Source of the DNA: Deltaproteobacteria bacterium GWA2_55_10 | GTDB taxonomy: Bacteria; Desulfobacterota; GWC2-55-46 | Assembly: GCA_001797415.1 (NCBI GenBank) | Contig: MGPL01000139.1 | Location: 2,681 to 17,290 of the forward strand | Reading direction: 5' to 3' | Length of the DNA: 14,610 nucleotides | Translations under genes and position numbers: made by a program | Shown: positions 6,359 to 13,620 of the stretch, piece after piece | How positions within the stretch are numbered: position 1 is the stretch's first letter | Layout of the letters: each line of letters starts with the position of its first letter | Notes under the pieces: generated by a model | The model's input: the letters and a program-made list of their open reading frames with translations, nothing else | Database searches by the model: none | What the model was told of the DNA's origin: nothing

Positions 6359-7958
6359 CCCCTCTCATCTCCTCTAACCTCAGCAGGTTGTCGGCAGCGT
6401 ATTTAGAAGCAGGATTGGCCTTCAATACCCTTATGAAAAGGGCCTCGGCGTCATCGAGCCTGCCCGTCTCGGCGTAGGATACGCCCAGGAGTATCTGCGA
6501 GTTCTCGTATTTCGGATTCAATGCGGCAGATATCTCAAGCTCGTCAGCCGCTTTGGCGAAAAGGCCTGCCTTGTAGTAATAAAACCCCAGACTGTAGCGG
6601 ATGGACCAGTTTCCAGGCGCGAGGTCCCGGCAACGCTCCATCTCAGAGAGCGCCAGCGCTCTCTCTCCCCTCTTCTGATATACGACGGCAAGATTAAGGT
6701 GCGCAAGCGGCGCGTCAGGGGACTCCTTTACCATCGCAGTAAAGAACCTGAGGTCATCTCCCCAGAGCCTGTTCCTCTGAAACGTAAGCACGATGAATAC
6801 GGCTATCACGGCAACGAGAAGTACAGAGGCCGCTTTGCTCAAGGCCCCTTTGGGCAGACCGGCGAATACGATGCCTGCAAAAATGGAAAAGCCTATCGTC
6901 GGGATGTACATGTACCGCTCGGCTATCCTGAAATCGCCCAGGGCGCCTATATTGAGCACAGGCGCCATTGATACGAACAGCCACGCAAGCGCGAATGCCA
7001 GGGCCTTTTTGCCCCTTACGGCAAACAGGATAAATGCCAGCAGCGCAGCCGCTGAGATGACAAAACCGGCTATGGCCTCGAATGAAAACGGGCTGTGCCA
7101 TCTGAGAGTATAGAAGGCCTTGAGCGGATACGGCGCTACCATAAGCCTCAGGTAATCAAAGACCGCGGCAGCCGAGGATGAACCAAGCGTGAGGATGTCA
7201 ACGCGCAGCTGGTGCTGTTCAACGAATACCTCCAGGCCAAAGACCCTGAACGCGATATACCCGGCAAGCACCGCGTAAAACGGGATTGCCCGCAAGGCCC
7301 TTCCTCCCCTATCCTCGTAAAGCCATGCGTAGACCGAGACGAGAAGAGGCATCATTACAGCCATCTCCTTGGAAAGGAGCGCGAGGACGAAGAGGAAGAG
7401 CGAGGCTGAATAGAAAGGCGATTTGGCCGACCCCCCAGAACTAGAACCCGAACGCATGTAGAAGATGAAAGAGCCCGTCATGAACAGCGCCGCGAGCAGG
7501 TCGTTCATCGCGGCTATGAAAGCGACTGATTCGGTATGTATAGGATGGACGGCAAAGATCGAAGCGGCCGCGAGGGCCGCCGTAGAGCTGCCGGTGAGCC
7601 TTAGAGCGAAAAAGAGTAGAAGGACGGTATTGGCGAGATGGAGGAGCATATTCGAGAGATGGAAACCGAAGGCGTTGAGCCCCCAGATCCAGTAATCGAA
7701 TATCGAGAGCAGGCTCTGCATCGGCCTGAAGAAACTTTTGAACCCCGGGTTATCAGACCGCCCGCCCCACTTCTCAGGGCTGAAGGCATTCAGAACGCTC
7801 GTCCAGCCCTGCTTCAGTCCATCGTTTTCGACGATCAAGGCGATATCGTCCCATAGGAACGGGTTCGATAGCGTATTAAGGTAGGATACGGCAACAAGGA
7901 ACGCAAGGAGCGCTACCTGGACCCTGCGGTCATGAATGAGTTTGAGCCACGAGCTCAT
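6342..7958 (-). CDS. TMTC-like GT-C membrane protein with C-terminal TPR repeats
   Basis: A polytopic membrane protein of 538 residues, with many hydrophobic segments between about 12 and 400, then roughly three tetratricopeptide repeats (about 410-525). The first loop holds an Asp pair (Asp37-Asp38 in NPFLWDDIAL), placed like the catalytic acidic motif of GT-C glycosyltransferases, and a later AVHPIHTES segment is typical of TMTC/PMT-like proteins. Eukaryotic TMTC1-4 share this membrane-plus-TPR plan and transfer O-mannose to proteins from dolichyl-phosphate mannose. Bacterial members are common but poorly characterised. Its ATG overlaps the stop of the polyprenyl-phosphate mannose synthase-like gene by 4 bp, so the likely donor synthase is made with it. 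The 3' end overlaps the convergent methyltransferase gene by 17 bp. Protein glycosyltransferase activity is inferred, and the acceptor is unknown. Confidence 0.8.
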   Translation of the reverse strand: MSSWLKLIHDRRVQVALLAFLVAVSYLNTLSNPFLWDDIALIVENDGLKQGWTSVLNAFSPEKWGGRSDNPGFKSFFRPMQSLLSIFDYWIWGLNAFGFHLSNMLLHLANTVLLLFFALRLTGSSTAALAAASIFAVHPIHTESVAFIAAMNDLLAALFMTGSFIFYMRSGSSSGGSAKSPFYSASLFLFVLALLSKEMAVMMPLLVSVYAWLYEDRGGRALRAIPFYAVLAGYIAFRVFGLEVFVEQHQLRVDILTLGSSSAAAVFDYLRLMVAPYPLKAFYTLRWHSPFSFEAIAGFVISAAALLAFILFAVRGKKALAFALAWLFVSMAPVLNIGALGDFRIAERYMYIPTIGFSIFAGIVFAGLPKGALSKAASVLLVAVIAVFIVLTFQRNRLWGDDLRFFTAMVKESPDAPLAHLNLAVVYQKRGERALALSEMERCRDLAPGNWSIRYSLGFYYYKAGLFAKAADELEISAALNPKYENSQILLGVSYAETGRLDDAEALFIRVLKANPASKYAADNLLRLEEMRGAKPAS

Positions 7959-8683
7959 AGCCGCGCCAGCCCCATCGAAGAGAGCATCTTCACGAAACGG
8001 AGCCGCCAGACAATGAAGATGGCCTCCCTCACTATGTGGCCGGACATCTTGGAAACGCCTGAGTACCTGCCCCAGAATATTATCGGTATCTCCGAGAGTT
8101 TAAACCCACTGGCGGCCGCCCTGAAGTTCATCTCTATCTGGAAGGCGTAGCCGTTGCTCTTCACGGCGTCGAGGTCTATCGCCTCGAGTACCTTTCTTTT
8201 GAAGCACTTGAAGCCGCCTGTGTTGTCGAATGTCTTGAGGCCCGTTATGACCCGTGCGTAGATGTTCCCGAAATAGCTCAAGAGCACCCTGGAGAGCGGC
8301 CAGTCGATGACGCTGATGCCTTTTTTATACCTGGAGCCGATGACGAGGTCATAGGAACTCATCTCTTCGAGGAACCTGGGTATGTCCTTGTAATCGTGGG
8401 AGTGGTCGGCGTCTATCTCGATTATGAAATCCGCCCCGGATTTGAGCGCCTCCTTGAAGCCGGCGATATAGGCGGAGCCGAGGCCCATTTTGCCCGGCCT
8501 CACGATTATGGAGACCCTGGGGTCTGTTTTCTGGAGTTCACGGACAACATCGGCTGTGGCGTCAGGCGAGCTGTCGTCCACCACAAGAACGTGGAATTCA
8601 GGGCCCAGTCCGAGTATCCTCGGGATAAGGATCCGTACGTTCTGGGCCTCGTTGTAGGTTGGTATTACGGCTACGACCTTCAT
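7955..8683 (-). CDS. GT2 glycosyltransferase, polyprenyl-phosphate mannose synthase (DPM1)-like
   Basis: GT-A fold family 2 enzyme of 242 residues. It opens with VVAVIPTYNEAQNV (3-16), has the nucleotide-binding Asp pair in VVDDSSPDAT (35-43) and the metal-binding DAD (91-93) in IEIDADHSHD. It also shows VIGSRY (114-119) and the NTGGFKCFKR segment (154-163). This set and the length match bacterial and archaeal DPM1/Ppm1 single-domain synthases, which transfer mannose from GDP-mannose to a polyprenyl phosphate at the cytoplasmic face of the membrane. No C-terminal membrane domain is present, unlike undecaprenyl-phosphate Ara4N or glucose transferases of the ArnC/GtrB type. It is coupled (ATGA overlap) to the TMTC-like gene, which could use the product. 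Mannose versus another sugar cannot be settled from sequence. Confidence 0.88.
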   Translation of the reverse strand: MKVVAVIPTYNEAQNVRILIPRILGLGPEFHVLVVDDSSPDATADVVRELQKTDPRVSIIVRPGKMGLGSAYIAGFKEALKSGADFIIEIDADHSHDYKDIPRFLEEMSSYDLVIGSRYKKGISVIDWPLSRVLLSYFGNIYARVITGLKTFDNTGGFKCFKRKVLEAIDLDAVKSNGYAFQIEMNFRAAASGFKLSEIPIIFWGRYSGVSKMSGHIVREAIFIVWRLRFVKMLSSMGLARL

Positions 8684-8794
8684 AACAGGCGGCGCAAATG
8701 GTCCTTGTGTGCTGAATTTTTATCATAAAAACGAATTGTTCAGGGAGTTTATTGAGAAGTGGTCTTACCAGGCGGCAGGCGTTAGCCTGGAAGT

Positions 8795-9115
8795 TCAGCT
8801 GAAGTGCTCTTTTTTGGAGTAGAGTTTGGAGATCCCGGCCTTTATGATCTCTTTCCTTACCTGCTTTCTGAACTCCGCCTCATCGACCTTGTACTTGAAG
8901 GCCTTCTTGCCGTTGATAAAAATCGTAGGGATCTCGCCTACATACCTTCGGGCCAGGTCCTCGCTCAGGTCTATGTCCACTTCCTTGAACTGGAACGGCA
9001 CCTCCAGGTTGACCTTGCCTACTATATTCAAGGCTTCCGTGCACAGTGCGCAGCCTCTCAGCTTGCAAAGGGAACAGTCCTTACGGGCATAGACTTCAAC
9101 GATCGGCTTGGTCAT
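8795..9115 (-). CDS. Glutaredoxin-like thioredoxin-fold protein with two CxxC pairs
   Basis: Small cytoplasmic protein of 106 residues without signal peptide. The N-terminal strand VEVYARKDC leads into CSLC (14-17) and CALC (22-25), followed by the active-site helix. The cis-proline motif is EIPTIFING (61-69, Pro63). The second pair, CALCTEAL, aligns in position with the CxxC-plus-helix of glutaredoxin-like (DUF836/thioredoxin_2-type) proteins, so the first CxxC and four linking residues look like an insertion. The gene is last in the resA - ccdA unit, 22 bp after ccdA. It could pass electrons from the cytoplasm to CcdA, or the four Cys (C-x2-C-x4-C-x2-C) could hold a metal. The start has no clear Shine-Dalgarno, but it is the only Met that preserves the fold. 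Confidence 0.78.
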   Translation of the reverse strand: MTKPIVEVYARKDCSLCKLRGCALCTEALNIVGKVNLEVPFQFKEVDIDLSEDLARRYVGEIPTIFINGKKAFKYKVDEAEFRKQVRKEIIKAGISKLYSKKEHFS

Positions 9116-9137
9116 AAGAGAGCGCGCTATTAGATTG

Positions 9138-9872
9138 TCAGCTGAGACTCGGCATCAGGCTATTCAGGTACACCGCAATAATACCAAGAGAGTTGGTAAA
9201 TATCAAGAGTCCTGTTGCGATGAGGAAAATGCCCGTGACAATCGATACCGTCCTCATGTGCTTTTTGAGCTTGTTGAAGTGCTTGAGGAATGTGTTTATG
9301 CCCAGCGATGTAAGGAGGAACGGGATGGCAAGGCCGAGCGAGTAGGCGATGAAGAGGACCATGCCGGACCAGGGGCTCTCAGAGGTCGCCGCCACCGCGA
9401 ATATGGCCGAGAGGATGGGGCCGATGCAAGGCGTCCAGCCCGCCGCGAACCCGATGCCTACGAGGAACGAACCAAGCATTCCGGACGGCTTCTCCCTGAA
9501 GAAGTGGAACCTCTTGTCCCGCTGGAGGATGCCGAAGTTAATGATTCCGATTATGTGGATGCCGAGGAGTATTATGACAAGCCCGCCGATCTTGCGCACG
9601 ATGTCCTGGTACTCCATGAAGAGGCTGCCGAGGAGCTGGGCGGATGAGCCCAATATGACTACGAATACCGTCGAGAAGCCGAGGATGAACATGAGGGAAT
9701 TGATGAGGATGACCTTCTTCAGTTCCTTGTTGTCGCCGTCCGCCGTAAGCTCCTCGAAGGAAATGCCGGTCACGAATGATATATAGGACGGAACAAGCGG
9801 AAGAACGCACGGAGATATGAACGACAGGATGCCGCCCAGAAAGGCAAGCGGAATGGAGACCTCAGTTGTCAT
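9138..9872 (-). CDS. ccdA: CcdA, thiol-disulfide interchange membrane protein
   Basis: Six-helix membrane protein of 244 residues of the CcdA/DsbD transmembrane family. It carries electrons from cytoplasmic thioredoxin across the membrane to periplasmic thioredoxin-like proteins. The two functional cysteines are visible in their usual settings: Cys22 in FISPCVLPLVPSY (helix 1) and Cys149 in AAGWTPCIGP (helix 4). Length and lack of extra domains fit CcdA rather than full DsbD. It lies 42 bp downstream of resA, its expected partner, and just before the glutaredoxin-like gene. In System II cytochrome c maturation it keeps ResA reduced so that the CxxCH thiols of apocytochromes are ready for heme attachment. 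Shine-Dalgarno is weak; the ATG at 9872 gives the normal family N-terminus. Confidence 0.93.
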   Translation of the reverse strand: MTTEVSIPLAFLGGILSFISPCVLPLVPSYISFVTGISFEELTADGDNKELKKVILINSLMFILGFSTVFVVILGSSAQLLGSLFMEYQDIVRKIGGLVIILLGIHIIGIINFGILQRDKRFHFFREKPSGMLGSFLVGIGFAAGWTPCIGPILSAIFAVAATSESPWSGMVLFIAYSLGLAIPFLLTSLGINTFLKHFNKLKKHMRTVSIVTGIFLIATGLLIFTNSLGIIAVYLNSLMPSLS

Positions 9873-9914
9873 ATCAGCTCATATCCTAAGCGTATTTTTA
9901 AGCTTGCGGACCGA

Positions 9915-10511
9915 TTACTTTGCGGCATTCGCGTACTCGCCTTTTTTCTTGGGGCCGTACTGGATGAGGTCCATTATCTCTTTTATCGAGGACGGCCCTG
10001 TCCAGTCCCTGGGCCCCCAGACCTTCAAGGCTACGACTCCGTTCTGGTCTATTATGAAGGTCTCGGGCACGCCGGTGGTCTTGTAGGTCTCCTTTATCGC
10101 GCCCTTCTTGTCGTGCAGGATGGTAAACGTGATGCCGTACTGCTTCGCGAACTCCGCGATCTTTTCAGGCGCGTCCTTGTCCACGCTCACCGCGACTATC
10201 TCGAACGGGAAGTCGTGCAGGTTCTCGTAAAGGGCCTGCATGGAGGGCATCTCCTCCTCGCAGGGCTTGCACCAGGTGGCCCAGAAGTTCAGGAATATGA
10301 CCTTGCCCTTGAAGTCAGAGAGCTTGCGCATATTGCCCTGCAGGTCGGGCAGCTCGAAGTCAATCATCTCCGAGTTGGCGGTCACCGGCTCGAACTTCTG
10401 CCTCTGCCCGAACACGATGAATACGACCGCGGCTACGATAGCGACGATAATTCCGGCAATCGCTATCCTGGGCAGTCCCTTTTCGTTATCCTCGTTTACC
10501 ATTTTGCTCAT
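9915..10511 (-). CDS. resA: ResA/TlpA-type membrane-anchored thiol-disulfide oxidoreductase
   Basis: A protein of 198 residues with one N-terminal membrane anchor (about 14-35) and a periplasmic thioredoxin domain (about 48-185). The active site is WCKPC (Cys81, Cys84) in FWATWCKPCEEEMP, and the cis-proline is Pro149 in TGVPETFIID. The acidic EEE after the CxxC resembles the Glu seen near the active site of ResA and TlpA family reductases. It should reduce the disulfide of apocytochrome CxxCH motifs, taking electrons from CcdA encoded next. The ATG at 10511 has GAGGGA about 9 nt upstream; a second Met at residue 4 is possible. It is separated from ccsA by 187 bp, so this gene may start its own transcript. 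Confidence 0.92.
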   Translation of the reverse strand: MSKMVNEDNEKGLPRIAIAGIIVAIVAAVVFIVFGQRQKFEPVTANSEMIDFELPDLQGNMRKLSDFKGKVIFLNFWATWCKPCEEEMPSMQALYENLHDFPFEIVAVSVDKDAPEKIAEFAKQYGITFTILHDKKGAIKETYKTTGVPETFIIDQNGVVALKVWGPRDWTGPSSIKEIMDLIQYGPKKKGEYANAAK

Positions 10512-10577
10512 TCAGATTTCCCTCAATCCAGTAGTCGGTCGCACCCTGATAGGATGCTAAATAAATAACCGCGCTCA

Positions 10578-10668
10578 GGCTTCAAATAAGCTCCATATGC
10601 TTTTGCGTCAAGGAGCGACGAACGAGTCGAACTCTTTTTATACGTCGCAGTGACGAGCTTCTGAAGCC
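10578..10668. repeat. 91-bp complex inverted repeat between ccsA and resA
   Basis: Nested complementary segments share a centre. GGCTTCA (10578-10584) pairs with TGAAGCC (10662-10668). AAGCTC (10588-10593) pairs with GAGCTT (10655-10660). GTCA (10607-10610) pairs with TGAC (10651-10654), and GCGACG (10615-10620) with CGTCGC (10643-10648). At the tip, GAGT-CGA-ACTC (10624-10634) forms a small hairpin. There is a 13-nt left bulge. No T-run follows it on the minus strand, so it is not a standard terminator; it could be a structured leader, a processing site or a mobile-element relic. Confidence 0.6.
10583..10611 (-). promoter_or_regulatory. Possible promoter for resA-ccdA
   Basis: On the minus strand TTGACG (10606-10611) is followed after 17 bp by TATTTG (10583-10588), about 75 bp before the resA start. 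The -35 is good (five of six) and the -10 poor (three of six). It lies inside the left arm of the inverted repeat. Weak call. Confidence 0.28.
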
Positions 10669-10698
10669 AACGCAGCAGCTGGACTTATTTCATGACTG

Positions 10699-11589
10699 CT
10701 ATGCGTATGCGTGCAGGCCCGGCAATATGAAGCTTACTCCCCAGTAGAGGAATATGACGGCAGCGAACCCTATTATGGAAAGATAGGCCGCCCTCTTGCC
10801 CCTCCATCCCCTTGTGACCCTTGCGTGCAGGTACGCGGCATATATGAACCATGTGATAAGCGACCAGGTCTCCTTCGGGTCCCAGGCCCAGTATTGGCCC
10901 CAGGCATAGTTCGCCCATACGGCGCCGGAGACGATGCCGACCGCAAGGAACGGGAAGCCCCAGGCTATCGCCCTGTAGCTCATCTCGTCGAGCACCTTGG
11001 AATCAGGGAAGGCTTCAACGAACCTGTTGGTCACGTTCCTGGTCTCCGCCCTGAACTTCCAGAGGAACAGGAGCGAGAGGCCGAACGCTATCGCGAAGCC
11101 CGCGTATCCGATGAAGGTCGTGAAGACGTGAAAGTCGAGCCAGCCTATCGCGTACTTCTCAAGGCCCCATGTGGAGAGGATGTCCATCATCCACTTCCAC
11201 TTGTTCTGCAGGGCCGGGTTCAACGGCTCGACGCTTTTGAACCTGTAGGGCAGGAGCGAGGCCGAGAGCATGGAGAGCGTCTCGATGGCCATGACCACCG
11301 TGCCTATGGCCTTGAACTTGTGCCTGTACTCCATGAGGAGATACCCGGCGTTGGTGGCCCATATGAAGAGCACCATCGATTCCCACAGGTTGGAGAAGGG
11401 CGCGTGCCCGGACTCCCCTGCCCTGCTTATGAGGATCATGGTCGTGGAGCCCAGGGCCACAAAGGCCATCGCCGTCGCTGTCTGGCCGAGCCATTTCTTC
11501 TTGAAGGCCCAGTAGCCTGCGTACGCGGCCGTGGTCAGTATGTAAAAGATGAACGAAAAGGTAAAAAATACAAGAGAAAGTATCATCAT
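10699..11589 (-). CDS. ccsA: CcsA (ResC), System II cytochrome c heme ligation/transport protein
   Basis: Polytopic membrane protein of 296 residues in the CcsA/CcmC/CcmF heme-handling family. The diagnostic WWD region reads NYAWGQYWAWDPKETWS in the C-terminal half. Candidate heme-ligand histidines are the His in FHVFTTFIGY before one helix and that in YLHARVTRGW after the WWD loop. With ResB it forms the System II synthetase that exports heme and attaches it to CxxCH thiols. Between the usual PALQ segment and the FHV helix it carries about 20 extra residues (from KWMMD to IGWLD), longer than I expect for the family. Its first ATG overlaps the ResB stop (ATGA). A strong AGGGGGAG directly abuts that ATG, so the second Met at 11586 is better spaced and may be the true start. 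Some annotation schemes call this type CcsB. Confidence 0.93.
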   Translation of the reverse strand: MMILSLVFFTFSFIFYILTTAAYAGYWAFKKKWLGQTATAMAFVALGSTTMILISRAGESGHAPFSNLWESMVLFIWATNAGYLLMEYRHKFKAIGTVVMAIETLSMLSASLLPYRFKSVEPLNPALQNKWKWMMDILSTWGLEKYAIGWLDFHVFTTFIGYAGFAIAFGLSLLFLWKFRAETRNVTNRFVEAFPDSKVLDEMSYRAIAWGFPFLAVGIVSGAVWANYAWGQYWAWDPKETWSLITWFIYAAYLHARVTRGWRGKRAAYLSIIGFAAVIFLYWGVSFILPGLHAYA

Positions 11590-13019
11590 CTCCCCCTGGA
11601 CGCTGAGTCCGAAGTTATTGAATCGGTTAGTTCCTTGATGTCCCTTTCAAAGACCAGCTGGTTCTTGTTTATAGTGCCGCCGATCTTCACCTCGGTCGAG
11701 CCGCCCTCCTCTTTTATGTATACCCATATCCTCCTGTGATAGACGAAGAAGGCCAGTATGAAACCGAAGCCCATTATGGAGGTGCCTACCCAGACGACGT
11801 TGGTGCCGGGGTCCTTGTTGATCGAGATGCCCGAGTACCAGAGGCCCTTGTGCCCGATATAGACCATGTCCACGTCCGAGTCCGGTATCGCCGGGAATAT
11901 GCCCGGGTACTTCATGAAGAGCCAGGGCGTGGAGACCAGCTTGTCTCCGTCATAGATCTCGATGTTTATGGCAGGGTTGTTCGGCTCAGGCGACTTTGAG
12001 AAGACCGTGTTGGTCGCCTCGTCGTAGGCGAAGTCCCCGGTGAAGCCGACGAGCTTGACGGAATATTTGCTGCCCGGCACCTTCTCGACGCTATCCCATT
12101 TGACCCTGAAAGATTCCTCGAGCGAGTCCTTGGCCTTGAGCTTCAACGCTATCTCGGCTTCTTCAACCTTGTTCCAGGCCTGGCCGTAGCTCGACTGGTA
12201 GAACCTGATTCCCTTGTAGTACAGGGGCTCGTTGACCCAGATCTGCTTCTGGAATACGTCCTTGCCGTCTTCGACCACGGTAAGAACGGAATTATACTGC
12301 TTTACCTGTCCGGTATCGTAATACTCGATCCAGAACTTGTCCAGGCGGAGCTTGAAATCAGCCTGAGGCACGGTTATCGACTTGCCCTCGATTATGCCGG
12401 TGAAATCCTTGTATCCGTAGTAGCTGCCTATGATGGCTCCCATAAGTATCACGAGAAGGCTTATATGGGTGAAATCCGAGCCGAGCCTGCCTATCCTGCC
12501 CTTCCACGCGTAGAGATGGAACTCCTTGCCGGATCCCGAGCTATCTACCCCGTATCTCCTTTTTTTGAGCACGCCCTCAAGCTTCGCCCTTACAGTATCG
12601 GCGCTTTCATTGAGGCGCACTGTCTCGTGGTGGGAGAACTTATCGATGAGCCTGGGGTCGAACTTGTCGTTCCTGTGGTTCAGGAGGGACTTCCACTTGG
12701 GAGGGAACCTCTCGAAGGTGCAGACGACTATGTTCACCGCCAGCATGGCGAGGAGCGCCAGGAACCACCATGCGTGATACATGTCCTGGAGCCTGGCATA
12801 GTAGATGAAGCTGGTCCATTGCTCGCCGTAGGCTTCGATGTATTTCTCTATCGACTGGTTCTGCTCGACGACCGTCCCGAATATCGAGGTCACGGCGAGC
12901 CCTATCAGGATGAAGAGCGTAAGCTTGAGCGAATTGAGGAAGTACCAAATCCTGGACCCCAGGGTCCTGTACCACCTGGACTCCACGCCTCCAGCCGCTT
13001 CGTTTGCTTTTTCGGCCAT
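11586..13019 (-). CDS. resB: ResB (Ccs1) cytochrome c biogenesis protein
   Basis: System II partner of CcsA, 477 residues. Three membrane segments lie in the N-terminal half: about 32-52 (LKLTLFILIGLAVTSIFGTVV), 83-105 (AWWFLALLAMLAVNIVVCTF) and 187-209 (FTHISLLVILMGAIIG). A large periplasmic domain (about 215-405) is followed by a final membrane segment (about 408-430) and a short cytoplasmic tail. The pattern, including FLNSLKLTLFILI at the start and the KQIWVNEPLYYKGIRFYQSSYG motif in the periplasmic domain, is typical of ResB/Ccs1, which holds the apocytochrome and contributes to heme ligation. It lies 20 bp after the TPR lipoprotein gene and overlaps ccsA by 4 bp. Shine-Dalgarno is weak, suggesting re-initiation from the upstream gene. 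Confidence 0.93.
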   Translation of the reverse strand: MAEKANEAAGGVESRWYRTLGSRIWYFLNSLKLTLFILIGLAVTSIFGTVVEQNQSIEKYIEAYGEQWTSFIYYARLQDMYHAWWFLALLAMLAVNIVVCTFERFPPKWKSLLNHRNDKFDPRLIDKFSHHETVRLNESADTVRAKLEGVLKKRRYGVDSSGSGKEFHLYAWKGRIGRLGSDFTHISLLVILMGAIIGSYYGYKDFTGIIEGKSITVPQADFKLRLDKFWIEYYDTGQVKQYNSVLTVVEDGKDVFQKQIWVNEPLYYKGIRFYQSSYGQAWNKVEEAEIALKLKAKDSLEESFRVKWDSVEKVPGSKYSVKLVGFTGDFAYDEATNTVFSKSPEPNNPAINIEIYDGDKLVSTPWLFMKYPGIFPAIPDSDVDMVYIGHKGLWYSGISINKDPGTNVVWVGTSIMGFGFILAFFVYHRRIWVYIKEEGGSTEVKIGGTINKNQLVFERDIKELTDSITSDSASRGR

Positions 13020-13039
13020 TGTTTTCTGGACCCGCTTCC

Positions 13040-13606
13040 TTATTTTTTATTGAGCGCGGCGAGATATTCGGAGGCCGCCTTGCCTATCTGGCTCTCCGGG
13101 TTAAGCGCGCTGGCCTTCTCCCAGGCGGCCTTGGCCCCGTCCATGTCGCCGGTGCCGTAGGCGAGTATGAAGCCCTTGGTGAGCCATATCCTCTGGTGAT
13201 AGGGGTTCCTGTTAATGCCGTCCTCGATGAACTTAAGGCCCTCGGCCGAGTTGCCCAGGTAGTGGAGCGAGAGGCCCAGGTCGTTATAGAGGTCGGTCTC
13301 GCCCGGCTTTATCTCGAGGACTTTTTTGTAATAGATCGCCGACTGGTCGAACTGCTTTGAATCGAAGTACGCGTCTCCGAGCCTCCAGAGGGCCTCGGTG
13401 TCCTTCGGGTTCTCCCTCAACTTGCCCTCAAGCTCGGCGATTATCGTGGCGTTGCCCATCGCCGGGTGCGGCGCGCTCTGCTGGGCTGCCTGCCCGGCCT
13501 GAGTTCCAGGCTGCTGGGCCTCCTCCTTTTTCGAACAGCCCCCGGCAGCGAGGACCGCGGCGAGCATGAATGCGGCCGTTCCCAAAATCAGGCTTCTTGT
13601 CTTCAA
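13040..13606 (-). CDS. TPR-repeat lipoprotein, candidate cytochrome c maturation accessory factor
   Basis: A protein of 188 residues with a lipoprotein signal: hydrophobic 6-20 and Cys24 in LAAGGCSKK, a slightly relaxed lipobox. A Gln/Ala/Pro-rich linker (about 26-52) leads to three TPR repeats (about 70-103, 104-137, 138-171). The start codon is TTG, not ATG, chosen because AAGGAGGAGG ends 4 nt before it and because the next Met (residue 14) would destroy the signal peptide. The protein should be membrane-anchored facing the periplasm. It sits between the PCYCGC gene (12 bp) and resB (20 bp). In System I, TPR proteins (CcmI/NrfG) present apocytochrome to the heme lyase; a comparable chaperone role for System II is a reasonable inference here, but the protein has no specific family signature beyond TPR. 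Confidence 0.85.
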   Translation of the reverse strand: MKTRSLILGTAAFMLAAVLAAGGCSKKEEAQQPGTQAGQAAQQSAPHPAMGNATIIAELEGKLRENPKDTEALWRLGDAYFDSKQFDQSAIYYKKVLEIKPGETDLYNDLGLSLHYLGNSAEGLKFIEDGINRNPYHQRIWLTKGFILAYGTGDMDGAKAAWEKASALNPESQIGKAASEYLAALNKK

Positions 13607-13610
13607 GGTG

Positions 13611-13620
13611 CCTCCTCCTT
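13611..13620 (-). promoter_or_regulatory. Strong Shine-Dalgarno defining a TTG start
   Basis: AAGGAGGAGG on the minus strand overlaps the stop codon (13619-13621) of the PCYCGC gene and lies 4 nt before the TTG at 13604-13606. It fixes the start of the TPR lipoprotein. Confidence 0.85.

Noticed and set aside
8717..8731. AT palindrome TTTTTAT-C-ATAAAAA upstream of the GT2 gene
   Set aside because: It contains a TATGAT-like -10 on the minus strand but no acceptable -35, and simple AT palindromes are common by chance.
8768..8790. Inverted repeat CCAGGC/GCCTGG after the redoxin gene as a terminator
   Set aside because: The stem is short and no T-run follows on the minus strand; it is also downstream of nothing on the plus strand.
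1239..10668. The two roughly 90-bp inverted repeats (1239-1327 and 10578-10668) as copies of one mobile element
   Set aside because: Their sequences share no recognisable similarity, and neither shows flanking target-site duplications.
10711..11739. Plus-strand open frame of 342 codons
   Set aside because: It is antisense to ccsA and the end of resB, both clearly coding; no domain or ribosome binding site supports it.
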